Of a stretch of 35,951 nucleotides of DNA, positions 7,862 to 17,001 are shown piece by piece. The position numbers were made by a program, and so were the translations under genes. Positions within the stretch are counted from its first letter, which is position 1, and each line of letters begins with the position of its first letter. Below the pieces are notes generated by a model. It saw nothing but the letters and a program-made list of their open reading frames with translations, ran no database searches and was not told the origin of the DNA. Source of the stretch: JAYODW01 sp038116745 (GTDB lineage: Bacteria > Pseudomonadota > Gammaproteobacteria > Ga0077536); assembly GCA_038116745.1 (NCBI GenBank), contig JAYODW010000045.1, positions 1 to 35,951 of the forward strand, read 5' to 3'.

Positions 7862-9919
7862 ATGTCTCACGCTATCCGTAAGCCTTCAGAGTTTGATGTG
7901 CCGTTTTCGCAACAGCTGGCCCAGAGACTGCGTGACGCGTCGCTGATTGTGAGCGGCGGGCTCGCATTGTTCATGCTGGTGGCCTTATGGACGTTCAATC
8001 CGACCGATCCCGGCTGGTCGCATGCCGGCAGCGCCGAGGTCATCCACAATCAGGGCGGTTTCATCGGCGCCTGGTTCTCGGATGTCAGCCTTTACCTGCT
8101 GGGAGGTTTTGCTTACCTGCTGCCGTTAATGGGCGTGTACGCGGTATGGCTCGTTTACCAGGAAGGGGTCGAGGAATTCTTCGGCGATTATTACCAGCTC
8201 GGCGTACGCGCGGTTGGTGCATTCATGGCGTTGGTTGCGGGTTGCGGGCTGAGTTGGGTGCGCGGGGGNNNNNNNNNNNNNNNNNNNNNNNNNNNNNNNN
8301 NNNNNNNNNNNNNNNNNNNNNNNNNNNNNNNNNNNNNNNNNNNNNNNNNNNNNNNNNNNNNNNNNNNNAGTCCTAGAGTAGAGCAGGAAAAACAGGAACC
8401 GCTCTTCGAACGCGACCTGCAGGACGGCCTGCCTGAACTGAGCCTGCTCGATACGCCCCGCGGTGCGGGTGGTGGTTACTCAGCGGAAGCCCTAGAAGCG
8501 ATGTCGCGCCAGGTGGAACTCAAGCTGCGTGACTTCAATATCGAAGTGGAAGTCGTGGCGGTGCATCCCGGTCCGGTGATTACGCGATTCGAACTCGAGC
8601 CGGCGCCGGGTATCAAGGCCAGCAAGATTACCAATCTGGCCAAAGATCTGGCGCGGTCGCTGTCGACCGTCAGCGTGCGGGTGGTCGAGGTCATTCCGGG
8701 CAAGACCTGTATTGGCCTTGAGATTCCGAATGAGCAGCGAGAGCTGGTGGCTTTGTCGGACATCCTGAAGTCCGCGGTCTACGAGCGGAGCACATCTCAC
8801 CTGACGATGGCGCTGGGCAAGGATATTTCGGGAGCGCCAACCGTCGTCGACCTGGCGAAAATGCCGCACCTGCTTGTCGCCGGCACCACCGGGGCCGGTA
8901 AATCTGTAGCCTTGAACGCCATGATCCTCAGTCTGCTGTACAAGTCCACGCCGGACGACGTGCGCATGATCATGATCGACCCCAAAATGCTGGAACTCTC
9001 TGTCTATGAGGGTATTCCAGCGTTACTCGCGCCGGTGGTCACCGATATGAAAGAAGCGGCCAACGCGCTCCGCTGGTGCGTGGCTGAAATGGAGCGACGG
9101 TATCGGCTGATGGCAGCGCTCGGCGTGCGTAATATCAGTGGGTTCAACCGCAAGGTGGAAGAGGCAGCGGCGAAAGGTAAGCCACTGCTCGACCCCATCT
9201 ATCGGTCCACCGGCGAGGAAGACCCTGCGCCCGAGCTGAGCGCTCTGCCGTACATCGTGGTGGTCATCGATGAGCTTGCCGATCTCATGATGGTGGTCGG
9301 GAAAAAGGTCGAGGAACTCATCGCAAGGCTGGCGCAGAAGGCGCGCGCCGCGGGGGTCCACCTGATCCTCGCGACACAGCGTCCCTCCGTCGACGTGATT
9401 ACCGGGCTGATCAAGGCGAACATCCCCAGTCGCATTGCGTTCCAGGTCTCCTCCCGCGTTGATTCGCGCACGATCCTCGACCAGATGGGCGCTGAGACCC
9501 TGCTGGGACACGGCGATATGCTCTACCTGCCGCCGGGTACTGCCATTCCCAACCGCGTGCACGGCGCGTTTGTGTCGGATGAGGAGGTGCACAAGGTTGT
9601 CGAACGGCTGAAATCTGCCGGCGAGCCTGAGTACATCGAGGCCATCCTATCCGGACCGATGGAGGGGGGCGATGACGGCATGTCCGGTTTCGATGGTGGC
9701 ACCACTGGCGGTGATGAACAGGACGAGCTTTATGACCAGGCGGTGCGCATCGTGACCGAAACGCGGAGAGCGTCGGTATCCGGAGTGCAACGACGCCTCA
9801 AGATTGGCTACAACCGTGCGGCACGCCTGGTGGAGGAAATGGAGCGCGCGGGCCTCGTCGGCGAACTGCAGTCGAACGGGTCCCGCGAGGTTCTGGCACC
9901 GCCACCACCGAAGGACTGA
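7862..9919 (+). CDS. ftsK: DNA translocase FtsK (interrupted by assembly gap)
   Basis: FtsK anchors at the division septum and pumps DNA toward dif for chromosome dimer resolution. The N-terminal part shows the membrane domain: hydrophobic segments at about residues 30-46, 76-98 and 118-132. A 100-N gap at 8269-8368 removes the end of the membrane domain and most of the linker. After it come the alpha and beta motor domains with Walker A GTTGAGKS, Walker B VVVIDELADLM and LATQRPSVDVITGLIKANIP, and a C-terminal gamma winged helix (ELYDQAVRIV, RRLKIGYNRAARLVEEME) that reads KOPS. That the frame stays open across the N run proves nothing about gap length. ATG at 7862 has no clear ribosome binding site. 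Confidence 0.96.
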   Translation: MSHAIRKPSEFDVPFSQQLAQRLRDASLIVSGGLALFMLVALWTFNPTDPGWSHAGSAEVIHNQGGFIGAWFSDVSLYLLGGFAYLLPLMGVYAVWLVYQEGVEEFFGDYYQLGVRAVGAFMALVAGCGLSWVRGXXXXXXXXXXXXXXXXXXXXXXXXXXXXXXXXXXSPRVEQEKQEPLFERDLQDGLPELSLLDTPRGAGGGYSAEALEAMSRQVELKLRDFNIEVEVVAVHPGPVITRFELEPAPGIKASKITNLAKDLARSLSTVSVRVVEVIPGKTCIGLEIPNEQRELVALSDILKSAVYERSTSHLTMALGKDISGAPTVVDLAKMPHLLVAGTTGAGKSVALNAMILSLLYKSTPDDVRMIMIDPKMLELSVYEGIPALLAPVVTDMKEAANALRWCVAEMERRYRLMAALGVRNISGFNRKVEEAAAKGKPLLDPIYRSTGEEDPAPELSALPYIVVVIDELADLMMVVGKKVEELIARLAQKARAAGVHLILATQRPSVDVITGLIKANIPSRIAFQVSSRVDSRTILDQMGAETLLGHGDMLYLPPGTAIPNRVHGAFVSDEEVHKVVERLKSAGEPEYIEAILSGPMEGGDDGMSGFDGGTTGGDEQDELYDQAVRIVTETRRASVSGVQRRLKIGYNRAARLVEEMERAGLVGELQSNGSREVLAPPPPKD
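8269..8368. other. Assembly gap (100 N) inside ftsK
   Basis: Exactly 100 N, the usual placeholder for a gap of unknown size. The missing FtsK fourth helix and linker would normally need more than 33 codons, so the true gap is probably larger. Confidence 0.98.
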
Positions 9920-9923
9920 GGGC

Positions 9924-10559
9924 ATGCTGCGACAGCTCGGGCTGGCGCTGGGACTGGTCCTGGTAGCGGCACAGTCAGCCGTGGCGCAGGTCGGCGCTAC
10001 GGATGATGTCGTGACTTATCTCAATGGTCTGCAGTCCTTGTCAGCCCGGTTCACGCAGATTCGGTACGGCGAGCAGGGGGAACAGCTCGAACAGTCTAAC
10101 GGCTCCTGTGACATCGAGCGCCCGGGACGCTTTCGGTGGCAGTATGCAGCGCCCTATGAGCAACTTATCGTGAGCGACGGGAGCCGGATCCAGATCTACG
10201 ATCCGGATCTTGAGCAGGTCACCGTCAGCGCGATTCCAGAGACCGGTGTGGCCTCGCCGGCTGCCCTGCTCGGTCGCGCGGCTGACATCCGCGTGCACTT
10301 CGACATCACCGACCGCGGCATGGTTGGCGAACTGCATTGGTTCGGGCTGGTGCCCCGTGAGGGCAGCGATCCCAGTTTCTCCGCGATAGAGCTCGCCTGG
10401 CGTGGTGTTCAGATCGCGCGCATGCGGCTCACAGACAATCTGGGCCAGCTGACAGAGATAGAGTTCGAAGCGGTTTCTTTGAACCAGCCGCTCGATAGCA
10501 GCCGGTTTGATTTTTCGCCACCTGCGGGCGTCGACATCATCGATGCCAGTACGCTCTGA
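9924..10559 (+). CDS. lolA: Outer-membrane lipoprotein carrier LolA
   Basis: LolA shuttles lipoproteins through the periplasm from LolCDE to LolB. The start is ATG at 9924, four bases after the ftsK stop, giving 211 residues. The N-terminus LRQLGLALGLVLVAAQSAVA is a clear signal peptide with likely cleavage after AVA. The mature part shows the family pattern: LQSLSARFTQ, CDIERPGRFRWQYAAPYEQLIVSDG, IYDPDLEQVT, PAALLG, and the end FDFSPPAGVDIID. The ftsK-lolA-rarA order is conserved in gammaproteobacteria and supports the call. Confidence 0.95.
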   Translation: MLRQLGLALGLVLVAAQSAVAQVGATDDVVTYLNGLQSLSARFTQIRYGEQGEQLEQSNGSCDIERPGRFRWQYAAPYEQLIVSDGSRIQIYDPDLEQVTVSAIPETGVASPAALLGRAADIRVHFDITDRGMVGELHWFGLVPREGSDPSFSAIELAWRGVQIARMRLTDNLGQLTEIEFEAVSLNQPLDSSRFDFSPPAGVDIIDASTL

Positions 10560-10659
10560 GAGAAACGCGTCGGACAGGCGCCATGTTCGGCGCAGGCGCG
10601 GCTGACGTTAGTCGCAAGTCGCTTTCCCTGCCAGGGTCCATGTGTTATCCCATGCAGCC

Positions 10660-11940
10660 ATGACAGCACCTCTCGCTGAACGTATACGCCCGAGCTCGCT
10701 GGAAGAATTTGCGGGTCAGTCGCACGTGCTGGGTCCCGGCCAGGCATTGCGTCGCGCACTCGAGGAGGGCCTGCTTCACTCTATGGTCCTCTGGGGCCCG
10801 CCGGGGACAGGCAAGACTACCCTGGCGCGGATGCTCTCCCAGCGCAGTCAGGCGGAATTCGTCAGTCTGTCTGCGGTTCTGTCCGGCGTGAAAGAAATCC
10901 GGGCGGCGGTTGAGCAGGCCGAACTGGCGCGGGCAGACGGGCGTCGTACGGCGGTGTTCGTCGACGAGGTGCATCGTTTCAACAAAGCACAGCAGGACGC
11001 GTTCCTGCCGCATATAGAAAGCGGAACGATCGTGTTCATCGGTGCGACGACCGAAAACCCGGCGTTCGAGCTCAATCGCGCCCTGCTATCCAGAGTCCGT
11101 GTTTATGCGCTCAAGGCGCTCGACACGGCGGAGGTGAGACAGGTAGTGGATCGCGCGCTGACCGCACTGGGAGGCGCGGGCACCGGGCGGATGAAAGAGG
11201 CCCTGCGCGACCGCCTGGCGCGAACAGTGGATGGCGATGCTCGCCGCGCGCTGAATCTTCTGGAACTTGCGCATGATCTCGCAGCAGGAGGAGAGATCGA
11301 TGACGCCATCCTTGAGCAGGCTCAGGCCGGTGTCACCATGCGGCAGTTCGACAAGGGCGGTGATAATTTCTACGACCAGATCTCCGCGCTGCACAAATCT
11401 GTCCGGGGTTCAAATCCTGATGCGGCGCTCTACTGGTTTGCGCGCATGCTTGATGGTGGCTGCGACCCGAACTATGTCGCGCGCCGTGTCGTGCGGATTG
11501 CCAGCGAAGACGTGGGCAATGCCGATCCTCGGGCCTTGTCTCTGGCTATGGACGCGTGGGAAGCCTGGCGGCGGATGGGCTCCCCGGAGGGAGAACTGGC
11601 GATTGCGCAGGCGCTGGTGTATTGCGCCTGCGCCCCGAAAAGCAATGCGGTTTACACCGCCTTCAACGCGGCAACGCAGGAGGTGCGCGCGCGCGGCTCA
11701 GATCCCGTCCCTGTGCATCTGCGGAACGCGCCCACGGCCCTGGCGCGTGCGCAGGGTCACGGCGCCGATTATCGCTACGACCACGATGCGGCAGACGGGG
11801 TGGCGATCGGGCAGACCTACTTCCCTGATGAGCTCGGGGAGCGGGTTTATTACCAGCCCGTTGAGCGCGGGCTTGAGATCCAGATAGCAGAAAAACTACG
11901 ACGTCTGCGTGGTATGCGCGACGCGGAACGGCCCGCGTGA
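10660..11940 (+). CDS. rarA: Replication-associated recombination protein A (RarA/MgsA AAA+ ATPase)
   Basis: RarA is a clamp-loader-related AAA+ ATPase acting at stalled replication forks. The protein is 426 residues from ATG 10660. It has Walker A GPPGTGKT (about 46-53), Walker B VFVDEVHRFNK (about 99-109), sensor 1 GATTENPAFELNRALLSR, a sensor 2 Arg in DGDARRALNLLE, and the C-terminal tetramerisation domain with DNFYDQISALHKSVRGS and ALYWFARMLDGGCDP. A GTG at 10642 in frame would add six residues; the ATG is preferred because the family begins close to LAERIRP. The stop overlaps the crcB start. Confidence 0.95.
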   Translation: MTAPLAERIRPSSLEEFAGQSHVLGPGQALRRALEEGLLHSMVLWGPPGTGKTTLARMLSQRSQAEFVSLSAVLSGVKEIRAAVEQAELARADGRRTAVFVDEVHRFNKAQQDAFLPHIESGTIVFIGATTENPAFELNRALLSRVRVYALKALDTAEVRQVVDRALTALGGAGTGRMKEALRDRLARTVDGDARRALNLLELAHDLAAGGEIDDAILEQAQAGVTMRQFDKGGDNFYDQISALHKSVRGSNPDAALYWFARMLDGGCDPNYVARRVVRIASEDVGNADPRALSLAMDAWEAWRRMGSPEGELAIAQALVYCACAPKSNAVYTAFNAATQEVRARGSDPVPVHLRNAPTALARAQGHGADYRYDHDAADGVAIGQTYFPDELGERVYYQPVERGLEIQIAEKLRRLRGMRDAERPA

Positions 11941-12314
11941 TTCAGCAGCTGAGTCTGGTTGCGGCGGGCGGCGCGATCGGCGCGATGCTGCGTTTTTTGA
12001 TTTCCAGCACCGTGGCGCAGCTCTTCGGGCGCGATTTTCCCTACGGCACGCTGCTGGTGAATGTGCTCGGGTCTTTTTTGATCGGCGTCACGTTCGTGCT
12101 GCTGACTGAGCGGATCGCGGACGGGTCCGCCTGGCGGGCGTTTCTGGTCGTCGGCGTGCTGGGTGCGCTGACGACGTTCTCGACTTTCTCGATGGAAACG
12201 GTGCATCTCCTGCAGGCGGGGCTTCTCGAGCGCGCGCTGACCAACGTGCTGGCGAATGTCGTGCTGTGTCTGCTGGCGTGCTGGTTCGGCCTGCTCCTGA
12301 TGCGTCCGGCCTGA
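11937..12314 (+). CDS. crcB: Fluoride efflux channel CrcB/Fluc
   Basis: The 125-residue protein has four predicted membrane helices and the Fluc signatures GGAIGAMLRF near the N-terminus, GTLLVNVLGSFLIG (channel Asn) and GALTTFSTFSMET (the Phe-box and sodium site). It works as a dual-topology dimer that lets fluoride leave the cell. The start is GTG at 11937, overlapping the rarA stop by 4 bp (GTGA). No fluoride riboswitch can precede it because rarA coding sequence is directly upstream. Confidence 0.95.
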   Translation: MIQQLSLVAAGGAIGAMLRFLISSTVAQLFGRDFPYGTLLVNVLGSFLIGVTFVLLTERIADGSAWRAFLVVGVLGALTTFSTFSMETVHLLQAGLLERALTNVLANVVLCLLACWFGLLLMRPA

Positions 12315-12491
12315 GACGGCTCTGGTTGCTGCCACGACGCGCGAGCGGAGTTGGATCGGTCTGCTAAAGTACGCGCCACGTCGCGGGTGGTATCCCCCTG
12401 AGCAGGCCGTACAGGCTCACAGCCGGCGCCCGACTGCGTTTTTTTCCGTGTTCCCTGCAGTTGACGGGGCCCGTTCCGAAAGTATCAGACC

Positions 12492-13772
12492 ATGCTTGAT
12501 CTTCATTTATTACGTCAGGACCCTGGCGCTGTTGCGGCGGCGCTCAAGCGTCGCGGTTTTGACTTTGACCAGGACGCCTTCGAGCGTCTCGAGCAGGACC
12601 GCAAAGGCCTGCAGACCGAGACGGAAAGTCTTCAGGCCGAGCGTAATCGGCGCAGCAAGGCTATCGGCGCGGCGAAAGCACGCGGAGAGGATATCGAGGC
12701 AGAAAGGCAGGCAGTAGCGGACCTCGGCGAGCGTCTCAAGGCTAACCAGGCGGCGCTTGAAAAAGCGCTGCAGGCGCTCGAGGACTTTTCGCTCGAGGTC
12801 CCGAATCTGCCGCATACAGATGTTCCTGAAGGACTTAGCGAAGCGGATAACGTCGAGCTGCGCCGCTGGGCTCAGCCGCGAACGTTCGATTTCGCGCCCT
12901 TGGATCACGTTGCGCTGGGGGAGCAGCTGACCGAAGTCGATTTTGAAACCGCGGCGCGGCTGGCGTCAGCGCGTTTCGTGGTCCTCTCTGGCGGTATCGC
13001 CCGGATGCAGCGGGCGTTGACCCAGTTCATGCTCGATACGCATGTCGCGGAACACGGCTATCGTGAGGTCTATGTTCCTTACCTGGTGAACGAGCGGACA
13101 ATGCGCGGCACGGGGCAGTTGCCCAAGTTCAAAGAGGACTTGTTTGAGATCGGGTCGCATGGTCTGTATCTGGTGCCGACCGCAGAAGTGCCGGTGACGA
13201 ACCTCGCGCAGGATGCAATTCTCGATAGCACCGCTTTACCCGCGCGCTACGTCTGCCACACACCGTGTTTCCGCAGTGAAGCCGGCTCTTACGGCAAAGA
13301 CACCCGCGGCATGATTCGTCAGCACCAGTTTGAAAAAGTCGAGCTGGTCCAGCTGGTCTCCCCGGAGCGGTCGTATGCAGCGCTAGAAGAGCTGACCGCA
13401 CACGCCGAGACAATTCTGCAGAAGCTCGAATTACCCTACCGGGTGATGGCGCTCTGCGCGGGCGATATGGGGTTCTCTGCGGCCAGAACGTATGACCTCG
13501 AGGTGTGGTTGCCGTCGCAGAATTGTTACCGGGAAATTTCCTCGTGCAGCAATTTCGAATCCTTTCAGGCCCGGCGCATCAAAGCGCGCTGGCGCAATCC
13601 CGAGACGGGGCGCCCTGAACTACTGCATACCCTGAATGGTTCGGGCGTTGCCGTTGGTCGCGCGCTGGTCGCTATTCTGGAGAACTATCAGCAGGCTGAC
13701 GGTAGTGTTGAGGTCCCTCAGGTGCTGCGTAGCTACATGGGCGGGGTTGAGCGGCTTTCTCTCCCGGCCTGA
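12492..13772 (+). CDS. serS: Seryl-tRNA synthetase
   Basis: SerRS charges tRNA-Ser (and tRNA-Sec) with serine. The 426-residue length is typical. Residues 1-105 form the long antiparallel coiled coil that grips the tRNA variable arm. The class II core follows, with the serine-binding motif TAEVPVTN (230-237), motif 2 FRSEAGSYGKDTRG (about 260-273) and motif 3 LNGSGVAVGRALVAILE. It begins 177 bp after crcB, so it may have its own promoter, though I see no convincing one. A tRNA-Ser gene lies about 8.3 kb away. Confidence 0.97.
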   Translation: MLDLHLLRQDPGAVAAALKRRGFDFDQDAFERLEQDRKGLQTETESLQAERNRRSKAIGAAKARGEDIEAERQAVADLGERLKANQAALEKALQALEDFSLEVPNLPHTDVPEGLSEADNVELRRWAQPRTFDFAPLDHVALGEQLTEVDFETAARLASARFVVLSGGIARMQRALTQFMLDTHVAEHGYREVYVPYLVNERTMRGTGQLPKFKEDLFEIGSHGLYLVPTAEVPVTNLAQDAILDSTALPARYVCHTPCFRSEAGSYGKDTRGMIRQHQFEKVELVQLVSPERSYAALEELTAHAETILQKLELPYRVMALCAGDMGFSAARTYDLEVWLPSQNCYREISSCSNFESFQARRIKARWRNPETGRPELLHTLNGSGVAVGRALVAILENYQQADGSVEVPQVLRSYMGGVERLSLPA

Positions 13773-13783
13773 ATCGGCGCTTC

Positions 13784-13966
13784 TCAGACCAGCCACATCA
13801 GGAGCGCGACGAAACCGCTTACGGCCAGGATAGGCAGAATAAAGCTGCGCCAGTCTCCGGACTCCGGCGCTGGGCTGTTGCGAATCATGTGCATGGCGGA
13901 GGGAAAGATCATTACGATCATCGCTCCCAGCAGGACCGCGGATCCGATTTTCATCCACAGTTCCAT
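13784..13966 (-). CDS. Small two-helix membrane protein
   Basis: The 60-residue product begins MELWMKIGSAV and has two hydrophobic helices, about residues 7-25 and 43-60, joined by a short polar loop (RNSPAPESGDW). The start at 13966 has an excellent ribosome binding site (AGGAGAG, about 5 bp upstream); the longer frame to 14038 crosses the neighbouring terminator and is rejected. Similar short proteins occur beside serS in other gammaproteobacteria as far as I recall, but no function is known to me. It lies downstream of the yccA-like gene, beyond that gene's terminator. Confidence 0.72.
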   Translation of the reverse strand: MELWMKIGSAVLLGAMIVMIFPSAMHMIRNSPAPESGDWRSFILPILAVSGFVALLMWLV

Positions 13967-14004
13967 GGACTCTCTCCTGCCTGGTGCCCTCGTCAGGCGA
14001 GTAG

Positions 14005-14034
14005 AAAAAACACGGCCCCGCGAGCGGGGCCGTA
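14005..14034 (-). terminator. Rho-independent terminator of the BI-1/YccA gene
   Basis: On the minus strand a perfect 9-bp GC-rich stem (14025-14033 with 14012-14020) closes a 4-base loop and is followed by a U-rich run (T6 at 14005-14010). It lies 23 bp after the stop at 14057. Confidence 0.88.
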
Positions 14035-14056
14035 CCAAACACTTTGCACGCTGACT

Positions 14057-14722
14057 TCAGTCGTCGCTGGCGAATCCCAACAGATGCAGCAGACTGATGA
14101 ACAGGTTGAAGATGTTCATATAGAGCTGCACGGTTGCGAGGATGTAGTTATTTATGCCGCCGTGAATCATCCGGCTGGTATCGAACAGGATGAAGCCACT
14201 CATCAGCATGACGATCGCCGCGGACATGGCCAGCGACATAGCGGGGATCGCCAGGAATATATTCAGCAGAGCAGCCCCGAAGACGACCAGCAGGCCTACA
14301 AACAGGAAGCCGCCGAGAAAGCTGAAGTCCCGCCGGGTGGTGAGGGCGTAGCCGGACAATCCGAGGAAAATGACGCCAGTGCCGCCGAGGGCAGTCGCCA
14401 CTATCTGCGGTCCATTGGGCAGCGACAGATACATCGACAGAATCGGGCCCAGCGCAAATCCAAGAAGTCCGGTGATGGCGAAAACCACGCCAAGACCAGC
14501 GGCTGAGTTTGCTGTCCTTGGCAATACCAGCCACATCAGCAGGAAGGCGCCGCCGAGGCCGAGCAGGTAGGTCATCGGAGGCATGCGCAGCAGCACTGAC
14601 GCGCCGGCGGTGACCGCGCTGAACAGCAGGGTCATGGAGAGCAGCGTGTAGGTGTTACGTATGAGCTTGTTGGTTGCTAGGACGTTTGTCTGAGCACGTG
14701 TTGATGCTATCTGGATAGCCAT
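14057..14722 (-). CDS. yccA: Bax inhibitor-1/YccA family membrane protein
   Basis: The 221-residue protein has seven predicted membrane helices and family motifs: NKLIRNTYTLLSMTLLFSA at the N-terminus, SGYALTTRRDFSFLGG, and the C-terminal FILFDTSRMIHGG and YLNIFNLF-like stretch (ATVQLYMNIFNLFISLLHLL). The Asp in LFDTS and the second acidic pair at the very end (ASDD) correspond to the pH/Ca2+-sensing Asp pair of BsYetJ-like members. E. coli YccA interacts with and modulates the FtsH protease; that role is inferred by family only. A GGAGG lies about 11 bp before the ATG. A strong terminator follows. Confidence 0.9.
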   Translation of the reverse strand: MAIQIASTRAQTNVLATNKLIRNTYTLLSMTLLFSAVTAGASVLLRMPPMTYLLGLGGAFLLMWLVLPRTANSAAGLGVVFAITGLLGFALGPILSMYLSLPNGPQIVATALGGTGVIFLGLSGYALTTRRDFSFLGGFLFVGLLVVFGAALLNIFLAIPAMSLAMSAAIVMLMSGFILFDTSRMIHGGINNYILATVQLYMNIFNLFISLLHLLGFASDD

Positions 14723-14910
14723 AGTTACCTGATCCTCCGGTTATTCGAAACCGTTGTGAGTGTGTATTTTTGACCGCGCCGACGGCCAGAGTTCAATAGC
14801 CCCAATAATAGGGGCATCTCGCGTAAATTCAACAAATCCCCCATTAATTCTGGGCGCTTAGGCATGTTTTTTCGTTCCTGTCTCATGGTTTGCCAGTGCC
14901 GAACAGCGCA

Positions 14911-15146
14911 TCATTCGTAGGGAAAATCGACCAGCCCCGTGTTCGGGTTGTCGCGGTTGAAGGTCCAGTACTGGCGAATTTCAGCGATCCGGTCCTGTGT
15001 AACCCGATAGTGTTCAGAGCCATGGATCGAAAAGTTTTTTCCGTCATGTGTTCCGGTCATGGTCCACTCGATGGCAGCGCTGTCGCCTTCAGAGACGCAG
15101 CTGTCGACCCGCCAGACGGCACCCGCCCACTGTGCCCGGATCTGTA
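14911..15146 (-). CDS. SnoaL-like (NTF2-fold) protein, N-terminus lost in gap
   Basis: Only the last 77 residues are seen; the start lies in the N run at 15147-15246. The visible part has the closing strands of an NTF2/SnoaL fold: SAAIEWTMTGTHDG, GSEHYRV, RIAEIRQYWTFN, ending TGLVDFPYE. Members act as cyclases, dehydratases or isomerases, or only bind ligands; the catalytic residues cannot be judged without the N-terminal half. Family members are about 130-150 residues, so 60 or so are missing. It lies just downstream of the Baeyer-Villiger monooxygenase on the same strand and probably works on the same substrate. Confidence 0.78.
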
Positions 15147-15246
15147 NNNNNNNNNNNNNNNNNNNNNNNNNNNNNNNNNNNNNNNNNNNNNNNNNNNNNN
15201 NNNNNNNNNNNNNNNNNNNNNNNNNNNNNNNNNNNNNNNNNNNNNN
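15147..15246. other. Assembly gap (100 N) between the BVMO and SnoaL-like genes
   Basis: Exactly 100 N. The C-terminal ~25 residues of the monooxygenase and the N-terminal ~60 residues of the SnoaL-like protein must both fit here, needing about 250 bp or more, so the real gap is larger than drawn. Confidence 0.98.
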
Positions 15247-16808
15247 CCGCCGGCGTAGAACAGGAAGCCGCGCTTTTTTCCTTCGACGTTGCTGCCCATG
15301 AACCATGAATCCGTTTTGGTGAACAGCATGCCTTCGGTGAGTGACGCGGCGTGGTCTGTCCATTCACGCTCGTGTTCCGGGTCTGCTTCTATTCGCTGGT
15401 AGCCTTTGTCCTTTAGATAGCCGAGGCACTCAGCGACCCATTCGGCAACCACTTCAGCGCAGCGCGTGAAATTACAGAACACAGCGCCATTGACCATGAA
15501 GAAATTCGGAAACCCCGCTGTCTGCAGGGTCAGATAGGTGCTCGGCCCTTCCGGCGCCCACTTGTCCCGCAGCAGGACGCCGTTCTCACCTTTGATGTCC
15601 ATCCGTGTCAGCTCGCCGGTGATCGCATCGAAACCTGTTGCGTAGATGATCACGTCGAGCTCATGTTCGGCGCCGCTCTCAAGTCGGATTCCGGTCTCGG
15701 TCACGCACGCAATCGGGTCACTTCTTACGTCGACCAGAGTGACATTCTCGCGGTTGTAGGTCTCGTAATAGTTAGTCTCCATCGGGATACGTTTGGCACC
15801 AAAGGGATGGTCTTTGGGGCACAACAGTTCGGCAACGGCGGGGTCGTTCACCCTTTGGCGAATTTTCGAGCGCACGAATTCGGCGTAGTCCTCGTTAGCC
15901 GCCTCGTCGGTCATGATGTCGTGGAAGCAGCCGAACCATTTGGTAAACCCCGGCTGTGCCCAGATCTCTTCGTAAAACGCGTAGCGCTCTTCCTGCGGCA
16001 CATCAAAAGTCCGGCGAGGATCAAAGTCCTGCATGAAGCTGGCAAAGGTCTTGCGGCAGCGCTCGAAAATCTCCTCATAACGGGCTTTGATATCGGCCTG
16101 CTCCTCGTCGGTGACGCGGGAATTACGCAGAGGGCAGCAGTAATTCGGTGAGCGTTGGAAGACGCTCAGATGCCCGCTCTGCTGCGCGACTATCGGAATG
16201 AGCTGCACGGCGGTTGCGCCGGTGCCGATCACACCTACCCGCTTGCCGCTGAAGTCGACGGGTTCGTGCGGCCAGCGCGAGGTGTGGAAAGAGCGTCCTT
16301 TGAACTTGTCGATGCCGGCGATGTTCGGCATGTGCGTTGCCGACAGAATGCCTACAGCTGAGATCAGGAACCGGGTCGAGGCGCGGCGTCCGTCCTCGGT
16401 TTCGACCTCCCAGCGCATGGTGTTGCTGTCGTAGATTGCGGAGCGGATCCGGGCGTGGAAATGAATATCGCGCTTCAGGTCGAACTTATCCGCAACGAAA
16501 TTCAGGTATTTCTCATTCTCGGGCTGAGCTGAGTAGTGCTCAGACCAGTCCCATTCCTGCAGGAGCTCTTTAGAGAAGCTGTAAATATAGGAGTAAGACT
16601 CGGAATCGAAACGGGCCCCCGGATAGCGGTTCCAGTACCACGTGCCGCCGACGCCGCCCCCGGCCTCGTAGATGCGCGCATTGAAGCCTCTCTCCCGCAG
16701 GCAGTGCAGTTGGTAAAGCCCGCTGACACCAGCGCCGATCACCAGCGCATCAAGTTCTTCAACCGGGTCGTCCTGCCGGGATGAAATTTGTTCTGCTGTC
16801 TGTGCCAT
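15247..16808 (-). CDS. Flavin-containing Baeyer-Villiger monooxygenase, C-terminus lost in gap
   Basis: Type I BVMOs use FAD and NADPH to insert oxygen next to a ketone, giving an ester or lactone. The 520 visible residues hold the FAD Rossmann motif GAGVSG (25-30), GGVGGTWYWNRYPGARFD, the BVMO fingerprint FKGRSFHTSRWP (169-180), the NADPH motif GTGATA (195-200) and ATGFD. The block KRIPMETNYYETYNRENV is typical of cyclohexanone/phenylacetone-type enzymes. The sequence enters the gap at FYAGG, near the usual C-terminus, so the gene is probably intact. It is divergent from the TLP1 thiolase-like gene over 193 bp. Substrate is not predictable from sequence. Confidence 0.92.
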
Positions 16809-17001
16809 GGAGTCCCCCTCTTGGCCGTGATCGGTGGCTGGAGCCCGATTGTCCCCTCCGGATAGGGTCCCGGGTCAAGTTGCGATGAATTCTGCTGCTC
16901 GGTTTTCGCGAAAGCGGCGGTGTGTTCTCGCGCTCCTTCAGCGAACGCTTAATAAAGAGTAGCTTTCGCGCCCTGATATTGTGAGCAGGAGCTGGGGAAC
17001 C

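Noticed and set aside
15057..16808. BVMO fused in frame to a short tail through the N run
   Set aside because: The frame passes through 100 N of unknown real length and then reads the antisense of a sensible SnoaL frame; no fusion can be claimed.
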